Of a stretch of 46,806 nt of DNA, positions 8,303 through 18,400 are shown in pieces. The stretch covers positions 1-46,806 of the forward strand of contig JAEZUM010000029.1 in NCBI GenBank assembly GCA_023421075.1, given 5' to 3'. A model generated the notes under the pieces. That model ran no database searches, was not told the origin of the DNA, and saw nothing but the letters and a program-made list of their open reading frames with translations. The stretch's first letter is position 1. Each line of letters opens with the position of its first letter. Position numbers and translations under genes: made by a program. The stretch comes from Bacillota bacterium (GTDB taxonomy: Bacteria; Bacillota; Clostridia; Lachnospirales; Lachnospiraceae).

Positions 8303-9232
8303 ATGTATACAGTTGAACTGGTTCGTCTTATTGAGAAAATGAGCTTGGAGAATTGCACTCCGGACATCGACATTAACAGTATTAAGATCTCCCAACCTGA
8401 TGTAAACCGCCCGGCTCTTCAGCTTGCCGGCTTCTTTGATCATTTTGATTCAGAGCGTGTACAGGTTATCGGACATGTAGAGATGGCCTATATGCAGCAG
8501 ATGGATAAGGATCAGCGCCTTTTACTCTTAAGTAAGTTGATGGATTACCATGTTCCTTGTATTGTGTTTAGCAGAAATATGGAGGTCAGTGAGAAATTTA
8601 TTCAGCTGGCTACTGAACGAGGCGTTCCGATACTTCGTACCTCCAAAACCACCTCAGCCTTCATGGCAGAGGTAATCCGCTGGCTGAATGTTGAGCTGGC
8701 ACCTCGTATAACAATTCATGGCGGTCTGGTAGATGTCTACGGCGAAGGTATCCTGATCATGGGTGAAAGCGGTATTGGTAAGAGCGAGGCTGCACTGGAG
8801 CTGATCAAGAGAGGACACCGTCTGGTTACCGATGATGTCGTTGAGATTAAGAAAGTGAGTGATGATACATTAATCGGAACCTCACCGGATATAACAAGAC
8901 ATTTTATCGAGCTTCGCGGTATCGGTATCATTGATGTTAAGACTTTATTCGGTGTTGAAAGTGTTAAGAATACACAGGCAATTGACCTGGTTATCAAGCT
9001 TGAGGAATGGAATAAGGACAAGCATTATGATCGTCTGGGCTTGGAGGAAACCTATATTGAATTCTTAGGAAATAAGGTTCCCTGCCACTCCATACCAATC
9101 CGACCCGGTAGAAATCTTGCGATTATTTGTGAAGCGGCTGCCGTTAATTACCGTCAGAAGAAGATGGGCTATAATGCGGCACAGGAGCTCTATAACCGAG
9201 TTACGAACAGTCTTAAGAAGTCAGATAATTAA
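8303..9232 (+). CDS. hprK: HPr kinase/phosphorylase
   Basis: HprK phosphorylates or dephosphorylates Ser46 of HPr and Crh, the central switch of carbon catabolite control in Firmicutes. The ATG at 8303 (309 aa) is preferred over 8291 because the upstream ATG contains the GGAGGT ribosome site. The nucleotide-binding loop MGESGIGKSE (about 154-162) and the family signature ELRGIGIIDVKTLFG are intact. The N-terminal domain (1-130) is of normal size. A likely substrate, the HPr-like protein with Ser46, is encoded in the same cluster at 13233, five genes downstream. Cytosolic hexamer by family knowledge. Confidence 0.96.
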   Translation: MYTVELVRLIEKMSLENCTPDIDINSIKISQPDVNRPALQLAGFFDHFDSERVQVIGHVEMAYMQQMDKDQRLLLLSKLMDYHVPCIVFSRNMEVSEKFIQLATERGVPILRTSKTTSAFMAEVIRWLNVELAPRITIHGGLVDVYGEGILIMGESGIGKSEAALELIKRGHRLVTDDVVEIKKVSDDTLIGTSPDITRHFIELRGIGIIDVKTLFGVESVKNTQAIDLVIKLEEWNKDKHYDRLGLEETYIEFLGNKVPCHSIPIRPGRNLAIICEAAAVNYRQKKMGYNAAQELYNRVTNSLKKSDN

Positions 9233-9382
9233 GGCAGAGATTAGATATGGAGCGTATGCAACCGTAGCATTTGTATACTGCAGTTGTTGAGGGATATTCT
9301 ATAAGGACGAAACCGCTGCAGGATGAAAATAAAATATAAAGAGAATCGATACAATTAAAAGGGCAGAAAGGTAGATAATAAA

Positions 9383-10321
9383 ATGGAACAGGTATGTTTT
9401 GGAATTGATATCGGAGGGACTGCTGTAAAGGCTGGTTTATTTAATCGATCAGGAGAGCTTCTTCATAAGTGGGACTTTTCAACCCAGAGAACCGAAGATG
9501 GGAAAGATATCTTAAGAGATGTAGCGAAGTTTATAGGAAATAAAATCGATGAGCTGAAGCTTCCGAAAGAAAGTGTAATGGGTGTCGGTGTAGGCATTCC
9601 CGGTCCGGTTACCGATGACGGACAGGTTCTTATGTTAGCCAATTTGGGTCTTGCGAATTTTAATATTGAGAAGGAAATGTCTGAAATGACCGGTTTGAAG
9701 GTTAAGGCAGGAAACGATGCCAATGTCGCAGCTATGGGCGAATACTGGATGGGCGGTGGAAGAGGTTATAATAGTCTTGTACTTGCAACCCTTGGAACCG
9801 GTGTTGGCGGTGGTATCATTCTAAACGGTCATATTCTCTCCGGCAGCAATGGTGCCGCAGGTGAGATCGGTCATATTCATGTAAATGATGATGAGGCGAA
9901 TAGCTGTGGCTGCAAGAAAAAGGGCTGCCTAGAGCAGTATGCTTCTGCGACCGGTATCGTTCGTTTAGCTAAGAAATTCTTAAGTGAGTCAGAGGAAGCA
10001 TCTTCCTTACGCACAAAGGAAGAGATCAGCGCGAAGATGGTATTTGATCATGCTAAGGATGGTGATAAGCTGGCACTCGCTGTAGTCGATAAAGCTTGCT
10101 ATTATCTCGGTCTTGCTATGGCTCATATTGCTCAGGTAGTAGATCCGGAAGCATTTGTTATCGGCGGAGGGGTATCCAAGGCGGGTGAGATTATTACAGA
10201 GACCGTAAAAAAACATTATAATCAATATGTTATCGATTCCTTAAAGGATAAAGAATTCAAGCTTGCTACTCTTGGGAATGATGCAGGTATCTACGGAGCA
10301 GCAAAGCTGATAATTGCATAA
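9383..10321 (+). CDS. glcK: ROK-family glucokinase
   Basis: The 312-aa ROK kinase is expected to phosphorylate glucose with ATP. The N-terminal phosphate-binding loop FGIDIGGTAVKAG (6-18), the catalytic Asp112 in GNDANVAA, the GEIGH motif (160-164) with zinc-ligand His164, and the zinc cysteines CGCKKKGC (Cys175, 177, 182) are all present. GTGVGGGIILNG is the second phosphate loop. GlcK specificity is inferred from the GNDANVAA/GEIGHIHV context and from the Firmicutes location beside hprK. GAAAGGTAG precedes the ATG by about 10 nt. No clear promoter is seen in the 150-nt spacer before it. Confidence 0.9.
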   Translation: MEQVCFGIDIGGTAVKAGLFNRSGELLHKWDFSTQRTEDGKDILRDVAKFIGNKIDELKLPKESVMGVGVGIPGPVTDDGQVLMLANLGLANFNIEKEMSEMTGLKVKAGNDANVAAMGEYWMGGGRGYNSLVLATLGTGVGGGIILNGHILSGSNGAAGEIGHIHVNDDEANSCGCKKKGCLEQYASATGIVRLAKKFLSESEEASSLRTKEEISAKMVFDHAKDGDKLALAVVDKACYYLGLAMAHIAQVVDPEAFVIGGGVSKAGEIITETVKKHYNQYVIDSLKDKEFKLATLGNDAGIYGAAKLIIA

Positions 10322-10344
10322 ATTAATAAAAATGATAAAATAGC

Positions 10345-10379
10345 TTATGCACCGGAATAGCTTTGGCGCCGGTGCATAA
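10345..10379. terminator. Hairpin after glcK, possible terminator
   Basis: A perfect 11-bp stem (10345-10355 with 10369-10379) has a 13-nt loop. There is no T-run on the + side, but an A-rich stretch precedes it, so it looks better as a terminator on the minus strand. Its role for glcK is uncertain. Confidence 0.5.
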
Positions 10380-10431
10380 ACTTAAATACATGATTCAGTA
10401 AAATTTCATGTTAGTATAATAGATGAAGTAG

Positions 10432-11364
10432 GTGAACTCGTTGCAGGATTTATTTTATAATAAGTTAATTCTTATCACACCCCGGGACCATATCCGACTA
10501 GATGAACCGATGGAATATCATACCTCCTTACACATTGGAGGAAAAGCAGATTATTTTATCACACCGACGGATGTAGAAGAAGTGAAAGCAATCGTTTGCC
10601 TGTGTAAGAGTGAGAAGGTGCCCTACTTTATTATGGGAAACGGAAGTAATCTTCTGGTTTCTGATCTGGGTTACCGTGGTGTTGTTCTCCAGTTGGGCGA
10701 CGAATTCCAAAGAGCTACGGTTAAGGAAGATGGGGTTATTACAGCACAGGCTGGTATCCTTCTCTCACGGCTGGCGAATATTGCGGCAGAACATAGTCTG
10801 ACAGGCTTTGAATTTGCTTCGGGAATTCCCGGCACGCTGGGAGGCGCCGTAACGATGAATGCCGGGGCGTATGACGGAGAGATGAAGCAATGCCTTATCA
10901 CGGCCAAGGTTATGGATGTGGATGGCAATGTGAAAGAATTATCTCTTGAGGATATGGAATTAGGGTATCGGACCAGTATCCTGCAAAAAATGGATTATAT
11001 TCTTCTGGAGGCGGAGATTAAGCTCTCCAAGGGCGAGCAGCATCTCATCCGTCAGAAAATGAACGATTTAAATGCACAAAGGCGGGATAAGCAGCCTTTG
11101 GACAAATATAGTGCAGGCAGCACCTTCAAAAGACCTGAGGGATATTTTGCAGGAAAGCTGATTAATGATGCAGGACTTCGCGGCTATCAGGTAGGCGGAG
11201 CAGCCGTGTCTGAGAAGCACTGCGGCTTCCTGATCAACAAGGATAAAGCAACAGCAGAGGAGTTTCTTACACTTATCCGTGATGTAATCCGGATTGTGGA
11301 AGAAAAATTTGGTGTAAGGTTAGAACCGGAAGTCAAATTTCTTGGTGAAGGTTTGAAGCTTTAA
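10432..11364 (+). CDS. murB: UDP-N-acetylenolpyruvoylglucosamine reductase
   Basis: MurB reduces UDP-GlcNAc-enolpyruvate to UDP-MurNAc with FAD and NADPH, an early step of peptidoglycan synthesis. The 310-aa product has the FAD-binding HIGGKADYF and GNGSNLLVSD, SGIPGTLGGAVTMNAG, Arg180 in GYRTS, the catalytic Ser230 in YSAGSTFKRP, and Glu299 in LEPEVKF. It belongs to the short type II form. The GTG at 10432 is the longest start. TTG at 10441 is also plausible because AGGTG then lies about 7 nt upstream. TATAAT at 10415-10420 could be its -10 element but no good -35 is present. Confidence 0.96.
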   Translation: MNSLQDLFYNKLILITPRDHIRLDEPMEYHTSLHIGGKADYFITPTDVEEVKAIVCLCKSEKVPYFIMGNGSNLLVSDLGYRGVVLQLGDEFQRATVKEDGVITAQAGILLSRLANIAAEHSLTGFEFASGIPGTLGGAVTMNAGAYDGEMKQCLITAKVMDVDGNVKELSLEDMELGYRTSILQKMDYILLEAEIKLSKGEQHLIRQKMNDLNAQRRDKQPLDKYSAGSTFKRPEGYFAGKLINDAGLRGYQVGGAAVSEKHCGFLINKDKATAEEFLTLIRDVIRIVEEKFGVRLEPEVKFLGEGLKL

Positions 11365-11378
11365 GTAGGAGAAGGGTT

Positions 11379-12233
11379 ATGAGATTTGTTATTATAACCG
11401 GAATGTCCGGTGCCGGTAAAAGTTCAGCACTGAAAATGCTAGAGGATATCGGCTATTTCTGTGTCGATAATTTACCGATTCCTTTGGTGAAAAAATTTGC
11501 CCGACTTATTCTGCAGGGGAATCAAGGAAAGGTTGCCTTAGGGCTCGATATTCGAAGCGGTCAGGCACTGAAAGAGCTGGATTCCGTTCTTGAAGACATG
11601 AAAAGGACAGGTTTCCTATATGAAATTTTATTCCTCGATTGTTCTCCCGAGGTACTTGTAAAGAGGTATAAGGAGACCAGAAGAAGTCACCCCTTGTCCG
11701 GATTGGACCGGATCGAGAAGGGTATCTCGCTAGAGATGGAGAGATTGGCTTTCTTAAGGAAGAAGGCGGACGTAATCATTGATACCAGTCATCTCTTAAC
11801 CAGAGAGCTGAAAGCTCAGCTGAATAAAATCTACCTGGATGACCAGGCCTTCAGTAATTTTATGGTTACGGTCTTATCCTTTGGTTTTAAGTATGGTATT
11901 CCGGTAGATTCGGATCTGGTCTTTGATGTAAGATTTTTGCCAAACCCCTTCTATATTCCTGAGTTAAAGAACAAAACCGGAAATGAAGCAGAAGTTAAGA
12001 GCTTTGTTATGGAGTCAAAGACTGCCAAACAGTTTTTAGACAAATTAGAGGACATGTTAATGTTCTTAATTCCTCATTATATTGAAGAGGGAAAGAATCA
12101 GCTGGTAATCAGCATCGGATGTACAGGCGGAAAGCATCGTTCTGTCACCTTAGTAAATGAGTTGGGAAATATACTTGGCAAGTCAGAATATGGCTTAAAG
12201 ATTGAACATAGAGACATTGACAAGAGTGTCTGA
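11379..12233 (+). CDS. rapZ: RapZ/YvcJ-family nucleotide-binding protein
   Basis: The 284-aa product is a member of the RapZ (YvcJ) family of P-loop ATP/GTP-binding proteins. In Firmicutes these are linked to competence and cell-wall signalling. In E. coli RapZ guides GlmZ sRNA decay. The P-loop GMSGAGKSSALKML (8-21), CVDNLPIPL, LGLDIRSG and the C-terminal SIGCTGGKHRSV block are the family marks. It lies 14 nt after murB and 16 nt before whiA, within one operon. GGAGAAGGG serves as RBS. Confidence 0.93.
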   Translation: MRFVIITGMSGAGKSSALKMLEDIGYFCVDNLPIPLVKKFARLILQGNQGKVALGLDIRSGQALKELDSVLEDMKRTGFLYEILFLDCSPEVLVKRYKETRRSHPLSGLDRIEKGISLEMERLAFLRKKADVIIDTSHLLTRELKAQLNKIYLDDQAFSNFMVTVLSFGFKYGIPVDSDLVFDVRFLPNPFYIPELKNKTGNEAEVKSFVMESKTAKQFLDKLEDMLMFLIPHYIEEGKNQLVISIGCTGGKHRSVTLVNELGNILGKSEYGLKIEHRDIDKSV

Positions 12234-12249
12234 TTAGGTGGAGGTTTAT

Positions 12250-13230
12250 ATGTCATTTTCAAGCGATGTGAAGGAAGAACTTTCCTTGCAGATCAATACT
12301 GCAAGACATTGCAGATTGGCTGAATTGTCAGCAATTTTGTCCTATGAAGGACATATTATCCACTCGGGTAAGAATATTTATCTAAAATTGCAGACGGAAA
12401 ATTTGGTTGTTGCAAGAAAGTACTTTACATTAATACGAAAAACCTTTAATATAAATAATGATATTTCGGTTAAAACGAATTCCAGCTTGAATAAGAGTAG
12501 TGTCTATACCCTTATGATACGCAATTCGGAGGATGTGACCAGAATTCTTCAGGCAACAAAGCTACCAATTGGTGATATGAATATTCCATCAGAAGCTGCG
12601 GATACTCATACTGAACGGATTGGATTGGCAAGCCAGTTAATCACGCAGAACGCCTGTTGCAAGAGAGCCTTTATTCGAGGAGCATTTTTATCCTCCGGTT
12701 CCATGAGTGATCCTAAGAAAGCGTATCATTTAGAGATTGTCGTCTCCGATATAGGGAAAGCAGAGCAATTAAGGGATATGATACAGACCTTTTCGATTGA
12801 TGCGAAGATAGTAGTACGTAAGAAAAATTACGTAGTATATATTAAGGAAGGCTCTCAAATTGTAGATTTACTAAATGTCATGGAGGCGCACATCGCCTTA
12901 ATGGATTTGGAGAATGTCAGAATACTGAAAGAAATGCGTAATTCCATTAACCGTCAGGTTAATTGTGAAGCGGCGAATATCAATAAGACAGTTACTGCTG
13001 CATCCAAACAGATGGATGACATCCTATATATCAGAGATGTTGTTGGTCTGGGGGATCTTGCAGATGGGCTGGAGGAAATCGCGAGATTACGGATTGATTA
13101 CCCGGAAGCTTCCTTAAAGGAGCTGGGAGCGATGCTATTACCACCGATTGGAAAATCAGGTGTTAACCATAGATTGCGAAAGTTAAGTATGATAGCTGAT
13201 CAATTGAGAGAGCATAAGGAGGAAAAATAG
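12250..13230 (+). CDS. whiA: WhiA DNA-binding protein
   Basis: WhiA-family proteins combine a degenerate LAGLIDADG homing-endonuclease-like N-terminal domain (about 1-200) with a C-terminal helix-turn-helix. They affect division and chromosome segregation in Firmicutes. Visible marks are the MSFSSDVKEEL start, FIRGAFLSSGSMSDPKKAYHLE, CEAANINKTV and the C-terminal LPPIGKSGVNHRLRKL. The ATG at 12250 (326 aa) follows GGTGGAGG, so the upstream ATG at 12238 is not used. In Bacillus, yvcK lies between rapZ and whiA, but here the two are directly adjacent. Confidence 0.95.
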   Translation: MSFSSDVKEELSLQINTARHCRLAELSAILSYEGHIIHSGKNIYLKLQTENLVVARKYFTLIRKTFNINNDISVKTNSSLNKSSVYTLMIRNSEDVTRILQATKLPIGDMNIPSEAADTHTERIGLASQLITQNACCKRAFIRGAFLSSGSMSDPKKAYHLEIVVSDIGKAEQLRDMIQTFSIDAKIVVRKKNYVVYIKEGSQIVDLLNVMEAHIALMDLENVRILKEMRNSINRQVNCEAANINKTVTAASKQMDDILYIRDVVGLGDLADGLEEIARLRIDYPEASLKELGAMLLPPIGKSGVNHRLRKLSMIADQLREHKEEK

Positions 13231-13232
13231 TC

Positions 13233-13487
13233 ATGATAACGAAGGAAATTGTCATTAACATCCCTACCGGCCTAGAAGCCAGACCAGTTGCATTGCTTGT
13301 CCAGGTTGCAAGCCAGTATGAATGTAGTATTTACGTTGCAAGCAAAGAGAAGCGCGTGAATGCAAAGAGTATTATGGGTATGATGAGTATGGGAATATCT
13401 GCCGGTGAGTCAGTTATAGTTTCAGCGGATGGACCTGATGAGAAGGCTGCGATCGAGAATATCGAAAAATACTTAAGCAGTAAATAA
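13233..13487 (+). CDS. crh: Crh-like HPr paralogue (Glu at position 15)
   Basis: This 84-aa HPr-fold protein has Ser46 in NAKSIMGMMSMGI at exactly the regulatory position phosphorylated by HprK. The PTS phosphocarrier site is changed: the GIHARP of HPr is replaced by GLEARP, with Glu15 instead of His15. It therefore cannot carry phosphate from enzyme I in the usual way. Bacillus Crh has Gln15 and the same genome position after yvcJ-yvcK-whiA, so a Crh-type co-repressor role with CcpA is the best reading. The ATG lies 2 nt after whiA, with its GGAGG inside the whiA 3' end. A terminator follows. Confidence 0.85.
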   Translation: MITKEIVINIPTGLEARPVALLVQVASQYECSIYVASKEKRVNAKSIMGMMSMGISAGESVIVSADGPDEKAAIENIEKYLSSK

Positions 13488-13528
13488 TCTTGATAATATG
13501 GAGTAATCATTATATAGAGGCAAAATAC

Positions 13529-13557
13529 GGACGCAGAGCTTTCTGTGTCCTTTTTTT
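13529..13557 (+). terminator. Intrinsic terminator after crh
   Basis: A stem of about 9 bp (GGACGCAGA with TCTGTGTCC, one G-U) and a short loop are followed by seven T. It closes the murB-rapZ-whiA-crh operon. Confidence 0.88.
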
Positions 13558-13742
13558 GTCATTCTGTAAATAACTTAGCCACTTACTGGGAATAATAAAG
13601 AAAAGTTGGACTTCTCATCGAACTGAATTCGAGTTTTTTCGATTTGTTACAAATTCAATTTACTATTTACAAAATTATGAAGATTTATTAATACTAATTA
13701 CCACTAAATTAATATTATCGTAAGGAATTATGTTTTTTTATG

Positions 13743-13751
13743 TGGTATACT
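13743..13751 (+). promoter_or_regulatory. Extended -10 promoter element
   Basis: TGGTATACT matches the extended -10 consensus (TGnTATAAT-like). No clear -35 hexamer stands 17 bp upstream. It would give a leader of about 85 nt before the deacetylase gene. Confidence 0.4.
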
Positions 13752-13839
13752 GTCCATATGAGTTTTAACACAGAGGGCAGCATTTTATTACGGAAAGATA
13801 TCCTAAGGTGGATATCAATGTTACAGAAAGAGGTTAGAG

Positions 13840-15282
13840 ATGTCAGGACAGGATCAAAAGAATCCAAAGAGAGTACGACCGGCCAAGCTGATCCGGTTTG
13901 TTCTGTTAGAAATTGTAATCATTCTGGCTCTGTTCGGATCCTATCGTTTGTATATTACAATGAAAGCAGATGGGGAACAGGGAAGGGCAGAGCAGAATCA
14001 ACAACAGTCGGAAGAGGGGAAACCGATTGAGGAGGAGAACTCCGAGGATACAAAGGAATTGACTCCGGAGGAAGAAGCTGCAATTAAGGAGCAGGAGCGA
14101 CTGCAAAAAGAAATAAAAGAACGTCAGGAATTGATTACACAAGCAGATTCACTTGCTCTGGGTTATCAATATGACAAGGCGATTCAGTTGATTGAGGAAT
14201 ATAAGGGTTTGGAAGGCGACTACAAAGTGTATCCTGCACTGGTAGAAGCAGTCACCAGATTGAAGGAGGAGCAGACAGCCTTAGTTAAACTTGGTGGCTC
14301 CTATGAATCCGTGACTCAGATTAATCACATATTCTTTCATTCGTTGGTGGCAGATAATGCTAAGGCTTTTGATAATGATCGAGACGCCAGAGGCTACAAT
14401 ATGTATATGGCTACCACTTCGGAATTTGAGAAGGTCATTCAGAAGATGTATGAGGACGGTTATGTTCTTGTTAATATATCGGATTTGACAAAGAAGGTCA
14501 CGCTTGAGGATGGAACAACCGAATATCAGGAAGGTGATATCTATCTTCGGGAAGGGAAGAAACCCTTTGTAATATCGGTAGACGATGTAAGCTATTATCC
14601 TTATATGGATGGAGATGGTTTTGCCTCCAGAATCGTACTGGATGAAGATGGAAAGCCAACCTGTGAGATGTTATTATCCGATGGATCTGTTGTAAATGGT
14701 GCTTTTGATGTAGTTCCTATTTTGGATGCATTTGTAGAAGAGCACCCGGATTTCTCTTATCGCGGTGCGAAGGGGCTTCTGGCTTTGACCGGATACGAAG
14801 GAATACTTGGTTATCGGACGAATAATGAGACCTCCGCAACCTATGAAGAGGATGTCAAGAATGCGAAAAGAGTGGCAGAGGCTTTAAAGGCGGATGGCTG
14901 GGAATTCGCCTCCCATAGCTGGGGACATAAGAATCTTCAGGAGATAGATCTTGATTTTCTGAAGAGAGATACCAATCGATGGCTGAAAGAGGTGGCACCT
15001 CTGATCGGAGGCAGTGATGTTCTGGTATTTCCCTTTGGTGTTGATTTTGAGACAACCTTGGGTACCTATTCCAGCGATAAATATAAATTCCTGAAGGAAA
15101 GCGGCTTTAACGTATTTCTTGGAGTCTACAGTAAGCCTTGGATGCATATTAAGAAGGATTATGTCAGAATGACCAGACGCCCGATTGATGGTCAGGCGAT
15201 GCTGGAATTTCCGGAACGTCTTGTGGATTTATTCTCACCGAAGGATATTCTGGATCCGGAGCGTCCGGCTAGAAATTGGTAG
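13840..15282 (+). CDS. Membrane-anchored polysaccharide deacetylase-like protein
   Basis: The 480-aa protein has a single N-terminal membrane anchor (about 17-38), a highly charged Gln/Glu/Lys coiled-coil-like linker (45-150), and an extracellular NodB-type deacetylase domain (about 160-470). Metal-site motifs are visible: FVISVDDV with Asp248/Asp249, and ASHSWGH with His359 and His363. VLVFPFGVDF lies where the family has its RxPxG-type strand. It probably removes acetyl groups from a cell-wall or surface glycan. The substrate is unknown. The ATG at 13840 is preceded by AGAGGTTAGAG. It is transcribed alone between terminators. Confidence 0.85.
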   Translation: MSGQDQKNPKRVRPAKLIRFVLLEIVIILALFGSYRLYITMKADGEQGRAEQNQQQSEEGKPIEEENSEDTKELTPEEEAAIKEQERLQKEIKERQELITQADSLALGYQYDKAIQLIEEYKGLEGDYKVYPALVEAVTRLKEEQTALVKLGGSYESVTQINHIFFHSLVADNAKAFDNDRDARGYNMYMATTSEFEKVIQKMYEDGYVLVNISDLTKKVTLEDGTTEYQEGDIYLREGKKPFVISVDDVSYYPYMDGDGFASRIVLDEDGKPTCEMLLSDGSVVNGAFDVVPILDAFVEEHPDFSYRGAKGLLALTGYEGILGYRTNNETSATYEEDVKNAKRVAEALKADGWEFASHSWGHKNLQEIDLDFLKRDTNRWLKEVAPLIGGSDVLVFPFGVDFETTLGTYSSDKYKFLKESGFNVFLGVYSKPWMHIKKDYVRMTRRPIDGQAMLEFPERLVDLFSPKDILDPERPARNW

Positions 15283-15317
15283 TAAGCAGGAAGCATATTA
15301 AATATATCATACAAAGA

Positions 15318-15375
15318 GGACTGAGGGTTGCCCGTTAGTGATATTCTGTCACAAGGGTAGCTCCGGTCCGTTTTC
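15318..15375 (+). terminator. Probable terminator after the deacetylase gene
   Basis: A large imperfect hairpin pairs GGAC, GAG and TGCCC on the left with GGGTA, CTC and GGTCC on the right, including G-U pairs. It is followed by GTTTT. The structure is less regular than the other terminators here. Confidence 0.5.
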
Positions 15376-15464
15376 CGTATAACAGGGTAGAAAATGAAAC
15401 TCTTATATGTTATTATGTAATAAGAAAGATGATATATATATCGATATGAGGAAGGAGGACAAAC

Positions 15465-18400
15465 ATGAAGTTTACACATTTGCATGTACATACGGAATAT
15501 AGCTTGCTTGATGGCTCCGGTAAGATCAAGGAGATGGTACATCGAACAAAGGAGCTGGGAATGGATAGTCTGGCAATTACAGACCATGGTGTTATGTATG
15601 GCGTAATTGATTTTTATAAAGCATGCGTAGCGGAAGGGATTCGACCGATTATAGGCTGTGAGGTTTATGTTGCTCCGAATTCAAGATTGGATCGGGAGCT
15701 CGGTGCCTCTGAGGAGCGTTATTACCATCTGGTTTTATTGGCAGAGAACAATACCGGATATCAGAATCTGATGAAAATTGTCTCCAGAGGATTTCTGGAT
15801 GGCTTTTATTATAAACCAAGAATTGATTACGAGATATTGGAGCAATACCATGAGGGAATTATCGCACTTAGCGCTTGTCTGGGCGGAGAGGTGGCAACGA
15901 ACCTAAGAAGAGGATTTTATGCAGAAGCCAAGATTTCAGCACTTCGTTTACAGGGACTCTTTGGGGAGAATAACTTCTTCTTAGAGCTGCAGGATCATGG
16001 TATGCAGGAGCAGAAGAATGTGAATCAGGCCCTTCTTCGGATGTCGGAAGAGACCGGTATTAAACTGGTGGCAACCAATGACGTCCATTATACCTTTGCC
16101 GAGGATGCAGATCCCCATGATATTCTTCTTTGTATCCAGACACAGAAAAAGGTGTCGGATGATAACCGTATGCGCTATGAAGGCGGTCAATATTACTTAA
16201 AATCTCCGGAGGAGATGCTGACACTCTTTCCCTATGCTAAGGAAGCCCTGGAAAATACCCACGACATTGCGGAGAGATGTGATGTAACCATTGCCTTTGG
16301 CGAATATAAGTTGCCGGTCTATAGCGTCCCGGCTCCTTACACTGCCTTTGAATATCTGACGAAGCTGTGCAGGGAGGGACTGGAGGAGCGTTACCAGCCC
16401 GTAACCGACGAGCTATGGGAACGTCTGGATTATGAGTTGAAGACGATTCAAAACATGGGCTTTGTAGATTATTTCTTAATTACCTGGGATTTTATTAAGT
16501 ATGCGAGGGATAATAATATCAGTGTAGGACCGGGTCGAGGTAGTGCGGCCGGTTCCATCGTTTCTTATGCGCTTCGCATCACCGATATTGATCCGATCAA
16601 ATACAGCTTACTCTTTGAGCGTTTCTTAAATCCTGAGCGTCTTACCATGCCGGATATCGATATCGATTTCTGCTTTGAACGCAGACAGGAGGTAATTGAC
16701 TACGTAACCAGGAAATACGGCAAGGACAAAGTGGTTCAGATTGTAACCTTCGGAACCATGGGGGCAAAAGCGGTAATTCGTGATGTGGGCCGTGCTTTGG
16801 ATCTACCTTATGCACAGGTTGATACCGTGGCGAAGATGATTCCGACGGAGATCGGAATTACCATTGAGAAGGCGGTGGCGGCCAATAAGGATCTCAGCAC
16901 ATTATATGAGACCAATGATGAAGTGAAGTATCTGATTGATATGTCCAAGAGACTGGAAGGCTTACCAAGACATACCTCCATGCATGCTGCCGGTGTTGTA
17001 ATCGGTAAGGAGAGTCTGGATGAGTATGTTCCACTATCCAGGTCCTCCGATGAAAGTGTTACAACACAGTTTACAATGACTACTTTAGAAGAGCTCGGTC
17101 TCTTGAAAATGGACTTTTTAGGACTCCGAACCTTGACCGTAATACAGAATGCCGCGGCACTGGTGAATAAGAAGAGATCTTCTTCAGACCGGTTTGATAT
17201 CAAGAAGATTGATTATAATGATGCAAAGGTCTATGAACTGGTGGCCTCCGGTAAGACAGAGGGTATCTTCCAGCTGGAAAGTGCCGGAATGAAGAGCTTC
17301 ATGAAGGAGCTCAAGCCCAGGAATCTGGAGGATATCATAGCAGGTATCTCATTATATCGTCCGGGTCCGATGGAATTTATTCCAAAGTATGTGAAGGGCA
17401 AGAATGAGGCCGGACATATTTCCTATGAATGTCCCCAGCTGGAACCCATCCTTTCCCCGACCTATGGTTGTATCGTATATCAGGAGCAGGTTATGCAGAT
17501 TGTGCGTGATCTGGCAGGCTATAGCTATGGACGAAGTGATTTGGTACGCCGTGCTATGTCTAAGAAGAAGGAATCCGTCATGATCAAGGAACGCCAAAGC
17601 TTTGTTTATGGCAATGAAGAGGAAGGTGTTCCCGGATGTATCAAAAATGGGATACCGGAAGCGGTTGCGAATCATATCTATGACGAGATGATGGACTTCG
17701 CGAGGTACGCCTTTAATAAATCCCATGCCGCTGCATATGCTGTGGTATCCTATGAGACCGCTTTTCTGAAATGCTATTATCCGGTGGAGTTCATGGCTGC
17801 ATTGATGACCTCCGTGATTGATAACCCCGGCAAAGTATCGGAATATATCTATACCTGCCGACAGATGGGAATCGAGATTCTTCCTCCGGATATTAATGAG
17901 GGTGATTCCGTATTTACTGTATCTAACGGTGCAATCCGTTATGCTCTCTCTGCAATTAAAGGTGTCGGAAAGCCGGTAATCGAAGCGATCGTAACGGAGC
18001 GTGAGGAGAATGGTCTTTTCCTTAACCTAAAGGATTTTGCAACCCGTCTATCCGGTAAAGAGGTGAACAAACGAACCGTAGAAAGCTTCATTAAAGCGGG
18101 AGTATTTGCCGGACTTCATCCAAACCGCAGGCAGCTCATGCTGTGCTACGTACAGATACTGGACGATATCGCTGCCGATAAGAAGAAGTCCTTGACAGGG
18201 CAGATGACCTTATTTGATTTTGCCGGTGAGGAAGAGAAGAACGATTATGAAATGAATATGCCTGAGGTGGCGGAATATAGCAAGGATCAGCTTCTCGCCT
18301 TAGAGAAGGAGGTTCTTGGGATATATGTCAGCGGACATCCTTTGGAAGCGTATGAGAATCGAATCAAGAAGAATGTGACAGCGAATTCCAATGATTTTAA

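Larger units (their letters stand above)
13488..13839 (+). other. Spacer between crh and the deacetylase gene
   Basis: This 352-nt AT-rich spacer holds the terminator of the whiA/crh operon (13529-13557) and an extended -10 (TGGTATACT, 13743-13751), the likely start of the deacetylase transcript. I see no other gene or structured element in it. Confidence 0.6.

Noticed and set aside
13740..14030. Alternative frame overlapping the deacetylase start
   Set aside because: It lacks an RBS, overlaps the clear kept frame and shows no protein-like pattern.
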